From: Spirochaetales bacterium
Lineage (GTDB): Bacteria; Spirochaetota; Leptospiria; Leptospirales; Leptonemataceae
Reading direction: 5' to 3'
Length of the DNA stretch: 64,000 nt
Assembly (NCBI GenBank): GCA_024233935.1
Contig: JACKOY010000016.1
Coordinates: 1 to 64,000, forward strand
The translations under genes and the position numbers were made by a program. A model generated the notes under the pieces. That model saw nothing but the letters and a program-made list of their open reading frames with translations. It was not told where the DNA came from and ran no database searches. Each line of letters starts with the position of its first letter. The stretch's first letter is position 1. Below, piece by piece: positions 1 to 7,647 of the stretch.

Positions 1-191
1 TTCTTGAAGTTGCGCGCCTTCACCCAGCCCTTCGAGATCAGGGCCTGCAGACAATAGTTTACTTTGCCCAGACTGATTCCTAGCCTAGAGGCCAGCTCGC
101 GCTGCTTGATGTCCGGATGCGCGTGTAGCGTCTGGAAGATCTGATGTCGTAGATCTTCTGGTATCTCACGGGTATCTTTGTCTGAATTCAT
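1..191 (-). CDS. EPS-associated MarR-like transcriptional regulator (partial, C-terminus off window)
   Basis: This is the N-terminal 63 or so residues of a winged-helix regulator; the gene runs off the left edge. The visible part contains a helix-turn-helix of the form QRELASRLGISLGKVNYCL followed by LISKGWVKARNF. I recognise this as the signature of the MarR-type family associated with exopolysaccharide loci. The start is the ATG at 189-191, since no longer frame is open upstream. It lies on the same strand as, and downstream of, the dTDP-glucose dehydratase gene at 538-1518, which fits a surface-polysaccharide cluster continuing to the left. The family assignment is firm from the helix sequence. 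Its targets cannot be seen. Confidence 0.85.
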   Translation of the reverse strand, partial: MNSDKDTREIPEDLRHQIFQTLHAHPDIKQRELASRLGISLGKVNYCLQALISKGWVKARNFK

Positions 192-537
192 GATATGTCT
201 CGATCGGGCTGAAGTGACAATTTGGCAAGCATGGGCCGGCTGCTTTCTATCCCCTCAGTGCCAGGAGCGGTTGCGGCAGGCTTCGTAGCGCCTGCGTGTA
301 TAGCGGGGGTCCACGGCATAGGGCCCCGGACACGGCTTCGCCAGGTGAGTCCCAGGAAGCTGGCACAGAATCGACATGCTCCTGAACCTCGGGGCCGGGT
401 CAAATCATTTGTTCAACCGCTGAACGCACCCGGGTGCACTCGCTTATGTCGCTTATCTTGGGGCGCTATGGCCCGGGAACAGTAACCAGGCTCGCCCGGC
501 CGGCGCGCCGCGTTGCAGGAGTGGCGCACGTATCTGT
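192..537. other. Intergenic stretch, no gene seen
   Basis: There are 346 bases between the EPS regulator start and the rfbB stop. The open frames on both strands are short, lack a ribosome-binding site and resemble no family I know. I looked for an ops/JUMPstart-like element, as expected ahead of some polysaccharide operons, and did not find one. The promoter of the EPS regulator probably lies here, on the minus strand near 200-260, but no clear -35/-10 pair stands out. Confidence 0.5.
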
Positions 538-1518
538 TCAGGATTGCGCCCGGTTTTTCGAGACCAACTCCCTGATCGACACGCGTAGCGGTTTTTCCAC
601 CACCCAACCCAGCTTCCGCCGGGTCTCCCGATCATCCAGCGCATATCGAAAATCGTGCCCCGGCCGGTCGGGAACCTGCTGGATGAGCCTGTTATGGGGC
701 GCCGCTTCCGGAACCCGCTCATCCATTGCCCTGCAGATCATTTGAACCATCTCTGCGTTTGTGCACTCTTCGCCCCCGAACAAGAACCGGTCTCCAGGCT
801 CTCCCCGCTCCAGAGCCAGGAGCAAACCGCGGCAATGGTCGGCCACGTGAATCCAGCTACGCACCTGGGTTCCGTCTCCATACAGGGGAATCGGTCGGCC
901 TTCTTGTGCCGCCTTGATCACAAGCGGGATGAGTTTCTCCGGATGCTGACCCGGCCCGTAATTGTTCACGCAATAGCTGACCATCGCCGGGAAGCCGTAG
1001 GTCTTCCTGTAGGCCCGAACCAGATGGTCCGCGGCGGCCTTGCTGGCTGAATACGGAGAGTTGGGTCGATAGGGTGAGTCGGCCTTGAATGGTGGATCGT
1101 CCGGTCCAAGACTGCCGAAGACCTCGTCGGTCGATACATGCAGGAAGCGACGATCGGGCGCGGCCTGCCAATCACGGGATCGCAGCGCCTCCAGAAGTTC
1201 AAAGGTTCCGACCACGTTCGATCGCACAAAGGGCTCCGGAGAATTTATGGATCGATCTACGTGGGTTTCGGCCGCCAGATGAACAACGAAGTCTGGATCG
1301 AAATCCAGAACTGATCGGAGCTGATCCCGATCGGCAAGGTCCACTTTGACTAAGCGGAAATTCGCATTCTCCCGAAAAGCCGCCAGGTTTTCGCGACTAC
1401 CGGCGTAGGTCAGCGCATCAAACACGATCACCCGGCTTTCTTTTCGCTCCCGGAGCAAAAGCTCCACGAAGTGATGCCCGATAAACCCCGCCCCTCCGGT
1501 GACCAGGATCTGTTTCAC
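538..1518 (-). CDS. rfbB: dTDP-glucose 4,6-dehydratase
   Basis: This 326-residue enzyme of the extended short-chain dehydrogenase fold converts dTDP-glucose to dTDP-4-keto-6-deoxyglucose, an early step to dTDP-rhamnose and other deoxysugars of LPS or EPS. The NAD-binding motif TGGAGFIG is at residues 7-14. The dehydratase signature STDEVFG carries the catalytic Thr, Asp and Glu near 130-132. The Tyr-Lys pair in YSASK is at 156-160, and the NNYGPGQ and HPEKLIP motifs follow. The start is GTG at 1518. The protein is somewhat shorter at the C-terminus than usual for RfbB (about 350), but all catalytic motifs are intact. It is transcribed toward the EPS regulator; other sugar-nucleotide genes may lie beyond the window. 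Confidence 0.95.
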   Translation of the reverse strand: MKQILVTGGAGFIGHHFVELLLRERKESRVIVFDALTYAGSRENLAAFRENANFRLVKVDLADRDQLRSVLDFDPDFVVHLAAETHVDRSINSPEPFVRSNVVGTFELLEALRSRDWQAAPDRRFLHVSTDEVFGSLGPDDPPFKADSPYRPNSPYSASKAAADHLVRAYRKTYGFPAMVSYCVNNYGPGQHPEKLIPLVIKAAQEGRPIPLYGDGTQVRSWIHVADHCRGLLLALERGEPGDRFLFGGEECTNAEMVQMICRAMDERVPEAAPHNRLIQQVPDRPGHDFRYALDDRETRRKLGWVVEKPLRVSIRELVSKNRAQS

Positions 1519-1650
1519 AGATGAATGCGACCTGGACCGCTCTTCTCAGTCAAGCCACCTCAAGATCGCCAGAATCCGTCCGGGCAGGCCTCCGGCCGGG
1601 CCTGGCGGTGATTCTCTAGATTTTTCGGGGCTCGGGGTCGGCGGCGGCCG

Positions 1651-2115
1651 CTAATCGGGCGGCTTTTGGCGAATCCACCATGTCCGGATGAGGAATTTGG
1701 CCGGCGTTGGTACGATTTCACGCAATCCAACCCACCATCTGGATGCAACTGCATCCGTGGGGTCCTCTGTTTTTGAATCCATGAGCAGCAGGTGCACGAA
1801 AAGTCGGCACATGGACACTCCACAGCCCCGGGCGATGGTCTTGAACTCCCCCCAGTCCCGCCCATGCGGCCGAAAGTTGACCTTCTGCAGATTGAGGCGC
1901 GGCTTCTGATAGCCGGTCGTGAACCGGCTCCGGACCGGCAACTTCCGGGGTTCCCGCCGGGCCAGAGAAATCAGGTGCCGTAGATACTGGCGCATTGTCA
2001 TTTTGCGGCGTCCGAGCATCGACTCCAAAAGCGGCTGGCGGCCTTTGGGAACCAGAAATCGGCAGATCGGAAAAGCGGGACGGTAGGCTTTTGTGCGGGA
2101 TCGGTAGCGTTCCAT
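1651..2115 (-). CDS. DUF1564 family protein (Leptospira-type)
   Basis: This is a 154-residue basic protein of unknown function. The block around LQKVNFRPHGRDWGEF, followed by a CRLFVHLLLMD segment, matches what I know of DUF1564, a family seen essentially in Leptospira and often present there in several copies. That makes it the best single taxonomic marker in the window. The central region has alternating short helices, and no catalytic motif or membrane segment is visible. The start is ATG at 2113-2115, with only a weak ribosome-binding site. It lies 66 bp downstream of engB on the same strand and is probably part of that transcript. Some DUF1564 proteins are proposed to be DNA-binding, but nothing here proves that. 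Confidence 0.75.
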   Translation of the reverse strand: MERYRSRTKAYRPAFPICRFLVPKGRQPLLESMLGRRKMTMRQYLRHLISLARREPRKLPVRSRFTTGYQKPRLNLQKVNFRPHGRDWGEFKTIARGCGVSMCRLFVHLLLMDSKTEDPTDAVASRWWVGLREIVPTPAKFLIRTWWIRQKPPD

Positions 2116-2181
2116 ACCCGGAAGGGGTCCTGGAAGTTCGCTTTGTTGCGCGGTTTTTTGTTTGCCGGGTCCAGACTGCCT

Positions 2182-2793
2182 TCAGCCCACAACCGATCGC
2201 AATTCCGCCAGCAGTTCCGACACACCTTCGCGCGTGCGATTCGAAAGCGCCATCGTGCCTGGTTCGGCCCGCCATTTGTCACGCAGGCGTCGCTGCTCGC
2301 CGCTTCGCAGCCGGTCCCACTTCGTGCGCACGAACAGGAACCGTCTGCCGATGTCCTGGCAGTGGGCCAGAATGCTTTTTTCCTCAGCGCCCGGATTGCG
2401 TCGCGCGTCCAGAACCACCAGCAACAATCGCATGGTCTCACAACCGATCAGGAATTCATCGATCAGTTTCCGCAAACGCTCCCGTTCCGTATGGGCCAGC
2501 CGCGCGTAGCCATAGCCTGGCAGATCCACCAGATAAAATGGCGCTCCCTCCCCATCGATGCGAAAGTAATTGATCGTCCGCGTTTTGCCCGGCATGGTCG
2601 ATGCCTTCGCCAGATTCTTCCGATCGCAAAGCGCCGATAGCAAACTGGACTTACCGGAATTCGAACGCCCGGTAATCGCGACCACCGGCAGTCCGTCCCG
2701 CGGGCACAACCTGAGTTCCGGAAACGATCCGACGAAGCTTGCCTTTCGGAGATAAAGGGGCGGCCTGGAAGACTTCGCCTGTTCGGGATTCAT
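2182..2793 (-). CDS. engB: Ribosome biogenesis GTP-binding protein YsxC/EngB
   Basis: This 203-residue TRAFAC-class GTPase is needed for large-subunit ribosome assembly in bacteria. The G motifs are in order: G1 P-loop GRSNSGKS near residue 42, a G2-like threonine in the MPGKTRTINYF segment, G3 DLPGYGYA, G4 TKWD, and a G5-like ALSNRTREGV. Length and motif spacing are typical of the family. The start ATG at 2791-2793 directly abuts the stop codon of the thpR-like gene at 2794-2796, so the two are translationally linked. DUF1564 follows downstream on the same strand. Confidence 0.95.
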   Translation of the reverse strand: MNPEQAKSSRPPLYLRKASFVGSFPELRLCPRDGLPVVAITGRSNSGKSSLLSALCDRKNLAKASTMPGKTRTINYFRIDGEGAPFYLVDLPGYGYARLAHTERERLRKLIDEFLIGCETMRLLLVVLDARRNPGAEEKSILAHCQDIGRRFLFVRTKWDRLRSGEQRRLRDKWRAEPGTMALSNRTREGVSELLAELRSVVG

Positions 2794-3357
2794 TCAGTCG
2801 GCTATACGTAGCCGTTCCACACCCGCGTCCAGCGGAAAGACCTCTTCAACTGTATGCCGGGCTCCGCCAGGATGAAGAACGCTCCGAAAAAGCGTAAACT
2901 CACGCACCATAAACGGTTCGCTTTCGAAAAAGCGAAATTGGTCCAGCCAGTGTCCCACCCGGGTTTCCGGTGTGTTCTTCAGACGGGCCAGGGTCACATG
3001 CGGATGAAATGGCTTTCGGTCCGATCGAAAGCCCAGCGCGCGGATAGCCCTTTCGATGCGTGTCTGAAGTTCCCGTAATCTTTGTCCACCATCGACGGCA
3101 ACCCACAGCACATCCGTTTGTTTGTTTCTCAGAAACTGCCCTACGCCGCGCAACTGCAGCTCCAGGGGGCCGTGCTCGACCTGAGAAAGGCTCTCGCACA
3201 GTTCCTCAAGGGCGCCTTCTTCCACTTCTCCGATAAAGCGCAGCGTCAGGTGCATTTGTTCGGGCCGATTCCAGCGCACCCGCGGCAATCCATGGCAAAG
3301 GCCGGACAGCTCCTCTTTAATCGAAGGCGGCATTTCAATGGCAACGAAAAGGCGCAT
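2794..3357 (-). CDS. thpR: RNA 2',3'-cyclic phosphodiesterase (LigT/ThpR family)
   Basis: This is a 187-residue protein of the 2H phosphoesterase superfamily. Both HxTx motifs are present: HLTLRF near residue 36 and HVTLAR near residue 120. They form the catalytic pair that opens 2',3'-cyclic phosphates. The N-terminus MRLFVAIEMP is the classic start of the family, so I take the ATG at 3355-3357 rather than a longer open frame that would extend into the GC-rich spacer. The gene abuts engB with no gap and lies 187 bp after ispD on the same strand. Its physiological substrate in bacteria is unsettled for the family. Confidence 0.93.
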   Translation of the reverse strand: MRLFVAIEMPPSIKEELSGLCHGLPRVRWNRPEQMHLTLRFIGEVEEGALEELCESLSQVEHGPLELQLRGVGQFLRNKQTDVLWVAVDGGQRLRELQTRIERAIRALGFRSDRKPFHPHVTLARLKNTPETRVGHWLDQFRFFESEPFMVREFTLFRSVLHPGGARHTVEEVFPLDAGVERLRIAD

Positions 3358-3460
3358 CTTCAAGCTCCAGGGACTACAAAGCCTGGCCCGACATTCGATT
3401 TCTGTACAGAGAAAAAAGGCAGTCCGCAAAAAAACCAGAGCGCGCCAGGTGCCCGGAGGG

Positions 3461-3543
3461 TGGCCGCAGGCCAGCCTTCGCCGCGGGCGAAGGCCGCGCC
3501 CGCAGGGGACCGACCCGCGCCCTGCGCGGGGGGCGCCCAAAAC
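3461..3543. other. GC-rich hairpin cluster between ispD and thpR
   Basis: The spacer at 3358-3544 holds no gene but is full of inverted repeats. TGGCC-GCA-GGCCA lies at 3461-3473, an 8-bp stem CCTTCGCC-GCG-GGCGAAGG at 3475-3493, and further G/C-rich complementarity up to about 3543. Read on the minus strand, downstream of ispD, the hairpins are followed by two T-tracts near 3431 and 3410. This could therefore be a processing or termination region for the ispD transcript. It could also be a small dispersed repeat, but I see no second copy in the window. Confidence 0.45.
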
Positions 3544-3544
3544 A

Positions 3545-4249
3545 TCACCGCGATTCCAGCCACCGCTCGGCCAGCTGCAGATCTGCCGGAACCGTGACCT
3601 TGATATTTCGGGCATCGGACGGCACCAGCCAGCCCTTTCTCCCGCTCGCTTCCGCCCAGGTCAATAGGTCCGTAAACTGGTCGCCCGGCGCTTCGTTCAT
3701 GAGGCTCCGGAGCACTCCCGCGCGGGCCGCCTGCGGTGTCTGGATGGAGAAGTACAACTCTCGATCGACCGTGCCCGTAATCGGCCCTGGAATCGCTCCC
3801 GCCACCACCAGGGTCTCCGGGATGGGCCGGGCCAGGCTCGCCACTTCGACCTGGGGATTTCGAAATGCGGCCAGCAACCGGTCGATTTCGTCCTGCTGCA
3901 GGAACGGACGTGCGCCGTCGTGCAGGACAACCGGAGTCCCGTCCGGCACCTCGTAGTCCCCGAACAAAGCCCGGAGCCCGCACAGGGTGCTGGCCTGCCT
4001 GGTCGCCCCTCCCGCAACCAGCCTGCAAGCATCCGCCCCCAGGTCGGGACCGTTCAGCAAGGTGCGGGTTCTTTCTATAAAAGGTGTCGGTGCCACAACC
4101 ACCAGCGGCCCCCCGAGAGGCCGCAGGGCCAACAAGCTGTGCAACAGAAGCGGCCGGCCTCCCAGCAAGGCGAATTGCTTGGGTTCGTCGCTGCCAAAAC
4201 GAGCGCCGCTACCCCCGCTCAACAATATCACTGGCGGTGAGAGGCCCAT
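3545..4249 (-). CDS. ispD: 2-C-methyl-D-erythritol 4-phosphate cytidylyltransferase
   Basis: This 234-residue enzyme is the third step of the MEP isoprenoid pathway; it joins MEP and CTP to give CDP-ME. The N-terminal nucleotide-binding loop LSGGSGARFGSDEPKQF holds the conserved glycine-rich run and Lys. LVAGGATRQASTLCGL and VVLHDGARPF are the family signature, with the metal-binding Asp region near residue 110. YFSIQTPQAARAG and the C-terminal NIKVTVPADLQLAE complete the fold. The start is ATG at 4247-4249. It is divergent from the SpoIIE-type gene, with about 260 bp between them. Confidence 0.95.
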   Translation of the reverse strand: MGLSPPVILLSGGSGARFGSDEPKQFALLGGRPLLLHSLLALRPLGGPLVVVAPTPFIERTRTLLNGPDLGADACRLVAGGATRQASTLCGLRALFGDYEVPDGTPVVLHDGARPFLQQDEIDRLLAAFRNPQVEVASLARPIPETLVVAGAIPGPITGTVDRELYFSIQTPQAARAGVLRSLMNEAPGDQFTDLLTWAEASGRKGWLVPSDARNIKVTVPADLQLAERWLESR

Positions 4250-4513
4250 GCTCTTCCAATGGCAGATGTTTCAGCCGGGCGTCAGCGGTTTTTTGACCCC
4301 GGCGAAAAAAGCTGCGCGCGCGTCGAGAAGCCATGGGATCTCTGCTGTTGAGCCGTCTGATAAGACATACAACGCCTCTGCCGGAGGGGCGAACACGCCC
4401 ATGAACAAACACCACCACCATTCACAATCGGGCAACAGCTCAAATCCGGCATCGTGTGCAGCCCGGCCCCAGAGCCGCGGGCGCTCCGGGCCGTTGTCTG
4501 TTCTCTTTCATCC

Positions 4514-5860
4514 GTGAAACGACTACTCGTTCAACTCATTTCTACGATCCACGGCGATCGCCATTTTCTGTCGCTTGAGTTGCGTCTGTTCACGATTACC
4601 TGCCTGTACGGTGGCATTGCCGCCCTGGCTTATGGAACCATGAACTGGTCCCTGGGCCTCGATGCCAGGTCTTTCATCTGGCTGTTTCCCTGTGGACTGG
4701 CCCTGCTCGGAACTTACTTTTTGATTCGCTTTCACCGGAGCTCTCCGGAATGGTACCGCTGGCTGCTCGCACCAGTCCTGATTGTGTTGTTCGCCTTTCT
4801 GGTTCAGATCTGGTTTGTCAATGCCGGCACCCGCGGAGGCACCCAGTACTTTGTTTTTGTTTACGCCGCCATCTTGATGGTTCTCACACCCGGCTGGTGG
4901 AAGCTGCTCTCGGCCTTCGCTCTGACCGCAGCTGTTCTGCTCTTGATCTGGCTCGAATACGCGTATCCTGGACTGATTCTGGGCTATGAGGCGCTCCCGA
5001 ATCCGCGATTTATGCGCTACCTTGATGTGGGTCTGAGTTTCGGCGGCTCCATTCTGCTTCTGGCTCTCGGCGTCGGCGCGGTGAAGCGCAACTTTGATAG
5101 CGTTTACCGTCGCATCTACCAGCATCGCGAAGAGTTCATGGAGGACCTGACGCTCGCGCGAAATCTCCAGAAGCGAATCTATGACTTTGACCCTGCCGTA
5201 ATTGACGGCTACGATCTGGCCGTTCAGCACCATCCGTCCGGAGAGCTCAGCGGCGATGTCTACGATTTCTCGCGCCCCGAGACGTCGCGCCTGCGGATCT
5301 TTCTGGCGGACGCTCGCGGCCACGGAATAAACGCTTCGCTATCGGCCATGCTGATCAAGAGCGAATGGGGTCACATCAACCAGCGCGCCCTCTCGCCCGC
5401 CCGGGCTCTGGAAACCCTGAACAATCGCTTGATTGTGCGCTACGGAGACTCGATCTCCCTTTCCGGCGCCGTAACCGATGTCTGGCTGGACCGATTGGTC
5501 TTCGCTTCGGCGGGCCACACGCCTCAATATCTCGTGCAGAGCGGACGCCTGCAACGTCTCGAAAGCACCGGCCCGCCTTTGGGAATTGTGGAAGATGGTC
5601 GCTACCGGGAACAGGAATACACCTTTTCGGGTTCCGCGCGCCTGTTGCTGTTTACGGACAACCTGGTCGAAGAGCTGGATGTGACCGGCGAGCCGGTTGG
5701 CACGGACTGGCTGGAGGATCTTGTTCTGCGTTCCCAGGTTTCGGCAGATCGGTTGATCGAACGCATCATGCGCGCCTTCGCCGCCCGCATTGGTCAGTCC
5801 TGGATTTCTTTGCGCACCTCAGACGATCTGACCCTGGTGGCGCTCACTCGCAACGATTGA
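4514..5860 (+). CDS. Membrane-anchored SpoIIE/PP2C-family serine phosphatase
   Basis: The N-terminal 200 residues form about six hydrophobic segments. A coiled linker follows near 215-235 (EEFMEDLTLARNLQKRI), then a PP2C-like SpoIIE domain from about 240 to 445. Metal-binding aspartates are seen in SGELSGDVYDF and LADARGHGINASL. ASAGHTPQYL and LLLFTDNLVE are later family motifs. Such enzymes dephosphorylate anti-sigma-factor antagonists (STAS proteins) in partner-switch pathways. A STAS gene at 9946-10287 and an RsbW-like kinase gene at 63541 are in the window, though a link is only inferred. I prefer the GTG at 4514 (448 aa) because it gives a compact N-terminus just before the first helix; the frame is open back to ATG 4454. 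Confidence 0.85.
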   Translation: MKRLLVQLISTIHGDRHFLSLELRLFTITCLYGGIAALAYGTMNWSLGLDARSFIWLFPCGLALLGTYFLIRFHRSSPEWYRWLLAPVLIVLFAFLVQIWFVNAGTRGGTQYFVFVYAAILMVLTPGWWKLLSAFALTAAVLLLIWLEYAYPGLILGYEALPNPRFMRYLDVGLSFGGSILLLALGVGAVKRNFDSVYRRIYQHREEFMEDLTLARNLQKRIYDFDPAVIDGYDLAVQHHPSGELSGDVYDFSRPETSRLRIFLADARGHGINASLSAMLIKSEWGHINQRALSPARALETLNNRLIVRYGDSISLSGAVTDVWLDRLVFASAGHTPQYLVQSGRLQRLESTGPPLGIVEDGRYREQEYTFSGSARLLLFTDNLVEELDVTGEPVGTDWLEDLVLRSQVSADRLIERIMRAFAARIGQSWISLRTSDDLTLVALTRND

Positions 5861-5912
5861 ACAATTCCGCTCCGGAAGAAAGACACGACCTAACAGATGG
5901 AGTTGCCCGCTC

Positions 5913-7049
5913 TCAATCAGTGTCTTCGACTATGAATTCCTCTCCCGCCCAATTAGAAAAACGAGCCCCGCCTTCCGGGACCGCGCCCCGCGCATAATCG
6001 ACTTCTATCGGGACCTTTCCCCCACCACCCGGCAGGTCGATCACGTAGCGCGGCAACGCAATACCCGGATTTCGACCCCGCAGGGCCTGGAGAATCTGCG
6101 CCCCGGCTCGAATCGCAGTCTGAAAGTGGCTCACCCCCGAAACGGGATCACAGCGATGCAGGTAGTACGGTTTCACGCCCATGCGAACCAGCCCGCTCAG
6201 CAATTCCTGTTGTGCACAGACCGTGTCGTTGATGGCCCGGAGCAGTACCGATTGGTTCAACACCAACACCCCGGCCATACGCAATCGACGAACGGCCCCG
6301 GCCGCTGCCTCCGTAATCTCCGCTGCGTGATTGAAGTGCGTGACCAGCGTAATGGGATAGTGCTTTTGGAAAATATCTACAAGCGTCGGCGTAATCCGGT
6401 CCGGCAACGTCACCGGCATGCGCGTGTGAATGCGAATGCTGATCAGATGCTCGATGTTGCGCAGGGCCGTCAGCAACTCGTCCAGAACCTCGTCGGCCAA
6501 AGAAAGCGGATCGCCCCCGGAAAGAATCACCTCTTTGATCCGGGTGTGGGAGGCGATGTAGTTCAGGGCCTGCTCGCGGGCATCCCGACGGGGCGCACTG
6601 TCCGCGCGAGACACTTTGCGTTTCCGAAGGCAGAACCGGCAGTACACCGCGCAATGATGGCTCAAATACCAGAGCACGCGATCCGGGTAGCGGTGGGTTA
6701 AACCCGGAATGGGCATGTGCTGCTCTTCACGCAGTGGGTCCGGGTCGCTGCTCTTCAGGTCATGCAATTCGACGTGTTGGGGCAGGACCTGGGCCAGGAT
6801 GGGGCACTCCGGATTGCCTGCATCGATCAAGCCGGCATAGTAGCGGGTCGTGGCAAAACGAAAGGAGCGGCTCGCCCGATCCGCCTCCCATCGTCGGGCG
6901 GAATCAACAGCAACATGTCCGACCAGTTCCGGCCGAAACAGCAACAATTCATCAATGCTGCGAATCTGGTTGCGCAGTTGGCCACGCCAGTCCCCGGGCA
7001 CTGCAGACGGCCCATCTTTGAACAAGTGTTTGACGGCGGGTAACCTCAT
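5913..7049 (-). CDS. epmB: KamA-family radical SAM aminomutase, EF-P-(R)-beta-lysine type
   Basis: This 378-residue protein belongs to the lysine 2,3-aminomutase family of radical SAM, PLP-dependent enzymes. The [4Fe-4S] motif is C133-x3-C137-x2-C140 in the string CAVYCRFC. LSGGDPLSL is the SAM-binding GGD motif, and K345 in GGGGKVPIE is the expected PLP lysine. The protein is shorter than catabolic lysine aminomutases and close to EpmB (YjeK), which makes the (R)-beta-lysine later attached to EF-P. The gene is divergent from efp with only 17 bp between start codons, which strongly supports that role. No epmA ligase gene is in the window. A broader lysine aminomutase role remains possible. 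Confidence 0.85.
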   Translation of the reverse strand: MRLPAVKHLFKDGPSAVPGDWRGQLRNQIRSIDELLLFRPELVGHVAVDSARRWEADRASRSFRFATTRYYAGLIDAGNPECPILAQVLPQHVELHDLKSSDPDPLREEQHMPIPGLTHRYPDRVLWYLSHHCAVYCRFCLRKRKVSRADSAPRRDAREQALNYIASHTRIKEVILSGGDPLSLADEVLDELLTALRNIEHLISIRIHTRMPVTLPDRITPTLVDIFQKHYPITLVTHFNHAAEITEAAAGAVRRLRMAGVLVLNQSVLLRAINDTVCAQQELLSGLVRMGVKPYYLHRCDPVSGVSHFQTAIRAGAQILQALRGRNPGIALPRYVIDLPGGGGKVPIEVDYARGAVPEGGARFSNWAGEEFIVEDTD

Positions 7050-7058
7050 TCAAAAATT
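7030..7058 (+). promoter_or_regulatory. Candidate promoter for efp, giving a near-leaderless mRNA
   Basis: TTGACG at 7030-7035 matches the -35 consensus in five of six bases. A 17-bp spacer leads to the A/T-rich hexamer AAAATT at 7053-7058 (three of six). Transcription would start only a few bases before the efp ATG at 7067, and no Shine-Dalgarno sequence is visible there. An alternative pair is TTGAAC at 7018-7023 with TAACCT at 7041-7046. Either promoter overlaps the start of the divergent epmB gene. Confidence 0.35.
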
Positions 7059-7066
7059 ACCCCGCA

Positions 7067-7630
7067 ATGGTTAACTCCATCGACGTAAAGAAAGGTATGG
7101 TCATCAAGCTGGACGGTGAACTGTACTCCGTGAGTTTTTCCCAGTTCGTGAATCCCGGCAAGGGCAGCGCCTTTGTGCGCACGAAACTGAAGAACGTCAA
7201 GCGCGGAAACGTAATCGAACGAACTTTTAAGTCCGCCGAGAAGGTCGAAGACGTGGAGCTCGAAAAGCGCTACATGACCTACCTCTACCGCGACGGGGAC
7301 AACTTCGTCTTCATGGATCGGGATGACTTCGAGCAGTTCAGCATAAGTCTGGAAATGATCGAAGACATTGTGCCGTTTATGAAAGAGGAAATGCCGGTCG
7401 AAATCACGTTCTACGAGGGCAACCCCATTGGAGTGATCCCCCCGAACTTCGTCGAGCTGCAGGTAACCTACGCAGAAGAAGGTCTCAAGGGCGACACCCA
7501 GGGCACCGCCCGAAAGCGAGTGCAGCTGGAAACCGGTGGCGAAGTCCAGGTCCCGCTGTATGTGGGTCAGGACGATATCATCAAAGTGGATTTGCGCGAC
7601 TTCTCTTTCGTAGAGCGCGTCAGCAAATAA
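7067..7630 (+). CDS. efp: Translation elongation factor P
   Basis: This is a 187-residue three-domain EF-P that relieves ribosome stalling at polyproline stretches. The N-terminal KOW-like domain carries the modification loop NPGKGSAF with Lys32 at the tip, the residue beta-lysylated in EpmA/EpmB systems. Two OB-fold domains follow; ITFYEGNPIGVIPPNFVEL and TGGEVQVPLYV are typical. The start ATG at 7067 gives the standard N-terminus. No ribosome-binding site precedes it. The neighbouring epmB-type gene indicates that this EF-P is lysine-modified. The acyltransferase gene begins 17 bp downstream. Confidence 0.97.
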   Translation: MVNSIDVKKGMVIKLDGELYSVSFSQFVNPGKGSAFVRTKLKNVKRGNVIERTFKSAEKVEDVELEKRYMTYLYRDGDNFVFMDRDDFEQFSISLEMIEDIVPFMKEEMPVEITFYEGNPIGVIPPNFVELQVTYAEEGLKGDTQGTARKRVQLETGGEVQVPLYVGQDDIIKVDLRDFSFVERVSK

Positions 7631-7647
7631 ATAAAGGGCGTAAACCA

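Noticed and set aside
192..537. ops/JUMPstart element near the polysaccharide genes
   Set aside because: I looked for the GGCGGTAG-type core on both strands and saw no match.
4209..4421. Minus-strand frame overlapping the ispD start
   Set aside because: Ends inside ispD in another frame and is Arg-rich without a ribosome-binding site.
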